Source: Desulfovibrio aminophilus DSM 12254 (GTDB lineage: Bacteria; Desulfobacterota; Desulfovibrionia; Desulfovibrionales; Desulfovibrionaceae). From it: a stretch of 64,000 nucleotides of DNA. Below the pieces are notes generated by a model. The model saw only the letters and a program-made list of their open reading frames with translations. It was not told the origin of the DNA and ran no database searches. The first letter of the stretch is position 1, and every line of letters begins with the position of its first letter. Shown in pieces: positions 61,979 through 64,000 of this stretch. Location of the stretch: positions 62,001 through 126,000 of the forward strand of contig NZ_AUMA01000003.1 in the NCBI RefSeq assembly GCF_000422565.1, given 5' to 3'. The position numbers and the translations under genes were made by a program.

Positions 61979-63202
61979 ATGTTCGAAGCACTCTCCGTCG
62001 TGCCCCGCGCGGAACTGGAGGCCCGTTGGGCCAAGGTCCGCCGCTTCCTGGCCGAAACAGCGCCCGATGCGGGCGGCGTCCTGGCCTTTTCGCGCCTCAA
62101 CGTCTACTACCTGTCCGGCGTCCTGGGCGCGGGCTGTTGCTGGCTTCCCCTGGAGGGTGAGCCGGTGCTCCTGCTGCGCAAGGGCCGGGAGCGGGCGTTG
62201 CTGGAAAGCGCCCTGACTCGGATCGCCGCATTCAAATCCTACAAGGATCTTCCCGCGCTGGCCGCCGAGGCGGGCAGCCCGTTCAGCGAGGTGATCGCGG
62301 CCGAGACCACCGGCCTGTCCTGGCAGTTGGGCCAGATGCTGGCCTCGCGCCTCTCCGACCGGCGTTTCGTCTCCGGCGACCTGGCCTTGAACTTGGCCCA
62401 AAGCCTCAAGTCCGAATGGGAACTGAACATCCTGCGTCTGGCCGGGGAGCGCCACCATCAGGCCCTGCACGACATTCTGCCGGAGGTCATTCGGCCGGGC
62501 ATGAGCGAACGGGAAATTTCCCATCTGGCTTGGCAGGTCTTCTTCACTTTGGGGCACCAGGGGCTCATGCGCATGAGCGCCTTCGGCGAGGAGATATTCC
62601 TCGGCCACGTCTCGGCCGGGGATTCCGGCAACTATCCCAGCGTGTTCAACGGCCCCCTCGGCGTGCGCGGCGAACATCCGGCCGCGCCCTACATGGGCTA
62701 CGCGGGCAAGCTCTGGAATCGGGGCGAACCCCTGGCCCTGGACATCGGCTTCGCCCTGGAGGGCTACTGCACGGACAAGACCCAGCTCTACTGGGCCGGG
62801 GAGGAGGGCGAGATTCCCGAGGCCGCCCGTTCGGCCCACGCCTTCGCCATGGACGTGCAGGCCTGGGCCGCCGAGAATCTGCGGCCCGGCAACACCCCCG
62901 AACACATCTGGCTGCATTGCCGGGATTGGGCCGCCAAGGCCGGGTTCGCCGAGGGCTTCATGGGTCTGGACGAAAACAAGGTGCCTTTCCTCGGGCACGG
63001 CATCGGCTTGGCCATCGACTGCTATCCGGCCATCGCCAAGGGTTTCGACCGGCCCATCGAGGCGGGCATGGTCTTCGCCCTGGAGCCCAAGATCGGCGTT
63101 CCCGGCCTGGGCATGGTCGGGGTGGAGAACACCTTCGAGGTCACGCCCTCGGGCGGGGTCTGCATCACCGGCGACGACTGCCGCATGCTCTGCATCGCTT
63201 AG
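61979..63202 (+). CDS. M24 family peptidase (Xaa-Pro aminopeptidase-like)
   Basis: The 407-residue protein has an N-terminal creatinase-like domain (1-150) and a pita-bread catalytic domain. Metal ligands are in DIGFALEGYCTDKTQ (two Asp), LGHGIGL (His), LEPKIGV (Glu) and VENTFEV (Glu), so the dinuclear site is complete. AGGAGG precedes the start. Substrates are likely peptides with proline at position two, but this is not certain. Its stop codon overlaps that of the converging gene. Confidence 0.9.
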   Translation: MFEALSVVPRAELEARWAKVRRFLAETAPDAGGVLAFSRLNVYYLSGVLGAGCCWLPLEGEPVLLLRKGRERALLESALTRIAAFKSYKDLPALAAEAGSPFSEVIAAETTGLSWQLGQMLASRLSDRRFVSGDLALNLAQSLKSEWELNILRLAGERHHQALHDILPEVIRPGMSEREISHLAWQVFFTLGHQGLMRMSAFGEEIFLGHVSAGDSGNYPSVFNGPLGVRGEHPAAPYMGYAGKLWNRGEPLALDIGFALEGYCTDKTQLYWAGEEGEIPEAARSAHAFAMDVQAWAAENLRPGNTPEHIWLHCRDWAAKAGFAEGFMGLDENKVPFLGHGIGLAIDCYPAIAKGFDRPIEAGMVFALEPKIGVPGLGMVGVENTFEVTPSGGVCITGDDCRMLCIA

Positions 63203-63705
63203 GGGAAGGCCCGCTCCACCGACCGGCACATGCCGAGGACCACGAGATGGTGGAAGGGTCGGATGAGGTTGAAATAGACCGGCCCGGTCCAGTGCTTGTA
63301 ATGGACCACGGTGAAGACCAGGAAGACGGCCGCGCCGTGGTCCCCCGAGCGGCGCTCCACCACGACCCTGGCCGCGAGGTGCTTGTCCTCGGCGATCCCG
63401 ACCCAGAGCCGATCCTCGCGGGACAGCTCGGTGGTGAAGAAGCGCAGTTTCCCGCCGGGCGTCAGGTCCACGTCCTGCTCCTCCAACGGAGCCGTGTCCA
63501 TGTGTTCCTGGCGCATGCCGAGCAGGCGCACGAGCCCGGCGCGAACGACATAGAGCCAGTCGAGCCAACGTGGGTGGTAGGAGATGAAGGCGGCCAGGAA
63601 GCCGCGCAACGACGTCCGCGCCCGCACCCGCTTCACGTCCACGTGGTCGGCCCCGGCGATCAGTTCCGCCAGCTCCGGCGTGGTGTCGGCGAAGCGGGTG
63701 CTCAT
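63199..63705 (-). CDS. DUF2867-like protein
   Basis: The 168-residue protein has the DUF2867 pattern: AGADHVDVKRVRA near the N-terminus, a GMRQEHMDTAPLEE linker, and a beta-rich half ending GPVYFNLIRPFHHLVV. The start at 63705 has GGAGGAGG. It overlaps the AhpD-like gene by four bases and shares four bases with the end of the M24 gene. The function is unknown. Confidence 0.8.
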   Translation of the reverse strand: MSTRFADTTPELAELIAGADHVDVKRVRARTSLRGFLAAFISYHPRWLDWLYVVRAGLVRLLGMRQEHMDTAPLEEQDVDLTPGGKLRFFTTELSREDRLWVGIAEDKHLAARVVVERRSGDHGAAVFLVFTVVHYKHWTGPVYFNLIRPFHHLVVLGMCRSVERAFP

Positions 63706-64000
63706 TGATCCTCCTCCCCGAAGGCCCGGTCCATGACTTCCAGGGCGAAGCGGGCCGAGACCGTGGCCGGTCCTCCGCCCATCTCCATGCCCACCTCCAC
63801 GGCCTCCAACACCTCCTCCCGCGTGGCTCCGCGGGCTACGGCCTGTTCGATGTGCCACTGCATGCACGACTCGCAGTCGATGACTACGGAGATGCCCACG
63901 GCGATGAGCTCCTTGGCCTTGCGCGGCAGGGCCCCGTCGGAATAGGCGGCCTTCTCCAGTTCCAGGAAGGCCGCGTAGGTCCGGGACTTGAGCCGCAACA
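63702..64000 (-). CDS. Carboxymuconolactone decarboxylase/AhpD-like protein, start probably beyond the window
   Basis: About 98 residues are visible. The active-site-like motif is C-E-S-C-M-Q-W-H within VIDCESCMQWHIEQAVARG, as in AhpD-type peroxidase partners. A TTG at 63998 could be a start, but the true start may lie past the right edge. The Gly-rich GMEMGGGPATVSA is typical of the family. It is coupled to the DUF2867 gene downstream. Confidence 0.85.
   Translation of the reverse strand, partial: LRLKSRTYAAFLELEKAAYSDGALPRKAKELIAVGISVVIDCESCMQWHIEQAVARGATREEVLEAVEVGMEMGGGPATVSARFALEVMDRAFGEEDQ

Overview
The window is a GC-rich, gene-dense piece of a bacterial chromosome. It most resembles a Gram-negative, anaerobic sulfate-reducing deltaproteobacterium of the Desulfovibrionales (Desulfovibrio-like). 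The reasons are a canonical DsrC with both C-terminal cysteines, a four-subunit sulfhydrogenase-type [NiFe] hydrogenase, LpxC (lipid A), a polar-flagellum cluster in the order fliR-flhB-flhA-flhF-flhG-fliA-cheY-fliL, and many iron-sulfur proteins. No rRNA, insertion sequence, prophage, CRISPR array or clear pseudogene is visible. There is one tRNA gene, tRNA-Val(CAC).

Layout, left to right. 1-4 kb: two nitroreductase-type genes, one fused to a ferredoxin, beside a cysteine-rich HxlR regulator with a palindromic operator candidate; then an orphan methyltransferase and a YdjM-like membrane protein that overlap tail to tail. 4-10 kb: psd-pssA (phosphatidylethanolamine synthesis) and leuA-leuC-leuD-leuB. 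10-16 kb: two small minus-strand genes, then a plus-strand run of ABC-F ATPase, Nudix hydrolase, metF, asd and a class IV aminotransferase ending at a clear terminator. 16-24 kb: surface-sugar genes (GT2 and CgeB-like glycosyltransferases, rfbB, rfbD) around an unusual multidomain SulP transporter, then trmL and tRNA-Val. 24-28 kb: hydrogenase genes in the order beta-gamma-delta-alpha. 28-32 kb: a FecBCD-type importer with an FmdE-like protein. 32-38 kb: a thioredoxin-reductase-like flavoprotein, an HD protein, a response regulator, a Tim44-like protein, a methyltransferase, a YcaO-TPR protein and dsrC. 38-43 kb: rpmE, a DUF1385 protein, prfA, prmC and lpxC. 43-52.4 kb: one long minus-strand flagellar operon with a sigma-54-type promoter at its head and a perfect 18-bp-stem terminator at its tail. 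52.5-64 kb: an M23 peptidase, a TtcA-like PP-loop protein, a DUF4340 protein, rpoZ-dnaJ-moaC, hisH-hisF, a J-protein/YkgJ/CoA-binding set, an M24 peptidase, a DUF2867 protein and a partial AhpD-like protein.

The points most worth following up are: (i) a transporter joining two zinc ribbons, a SulP channel, a STAS domain and a cyclic-nucleotide-binding domain in one chain; (ii) a response regulator/Tim44-like/methyltransferase/YcaO-TPR run directly before dsrC, a possible sulfur-dependent protein-modification module; (iii) a hydrogenase small subunit with Asp at a position that is normally a proximal-cluster cysteine; (iv) an FmdE-linked importer that could carry molybdate or tungstate. Function calls come from reading motifs by eye; no database search was run.
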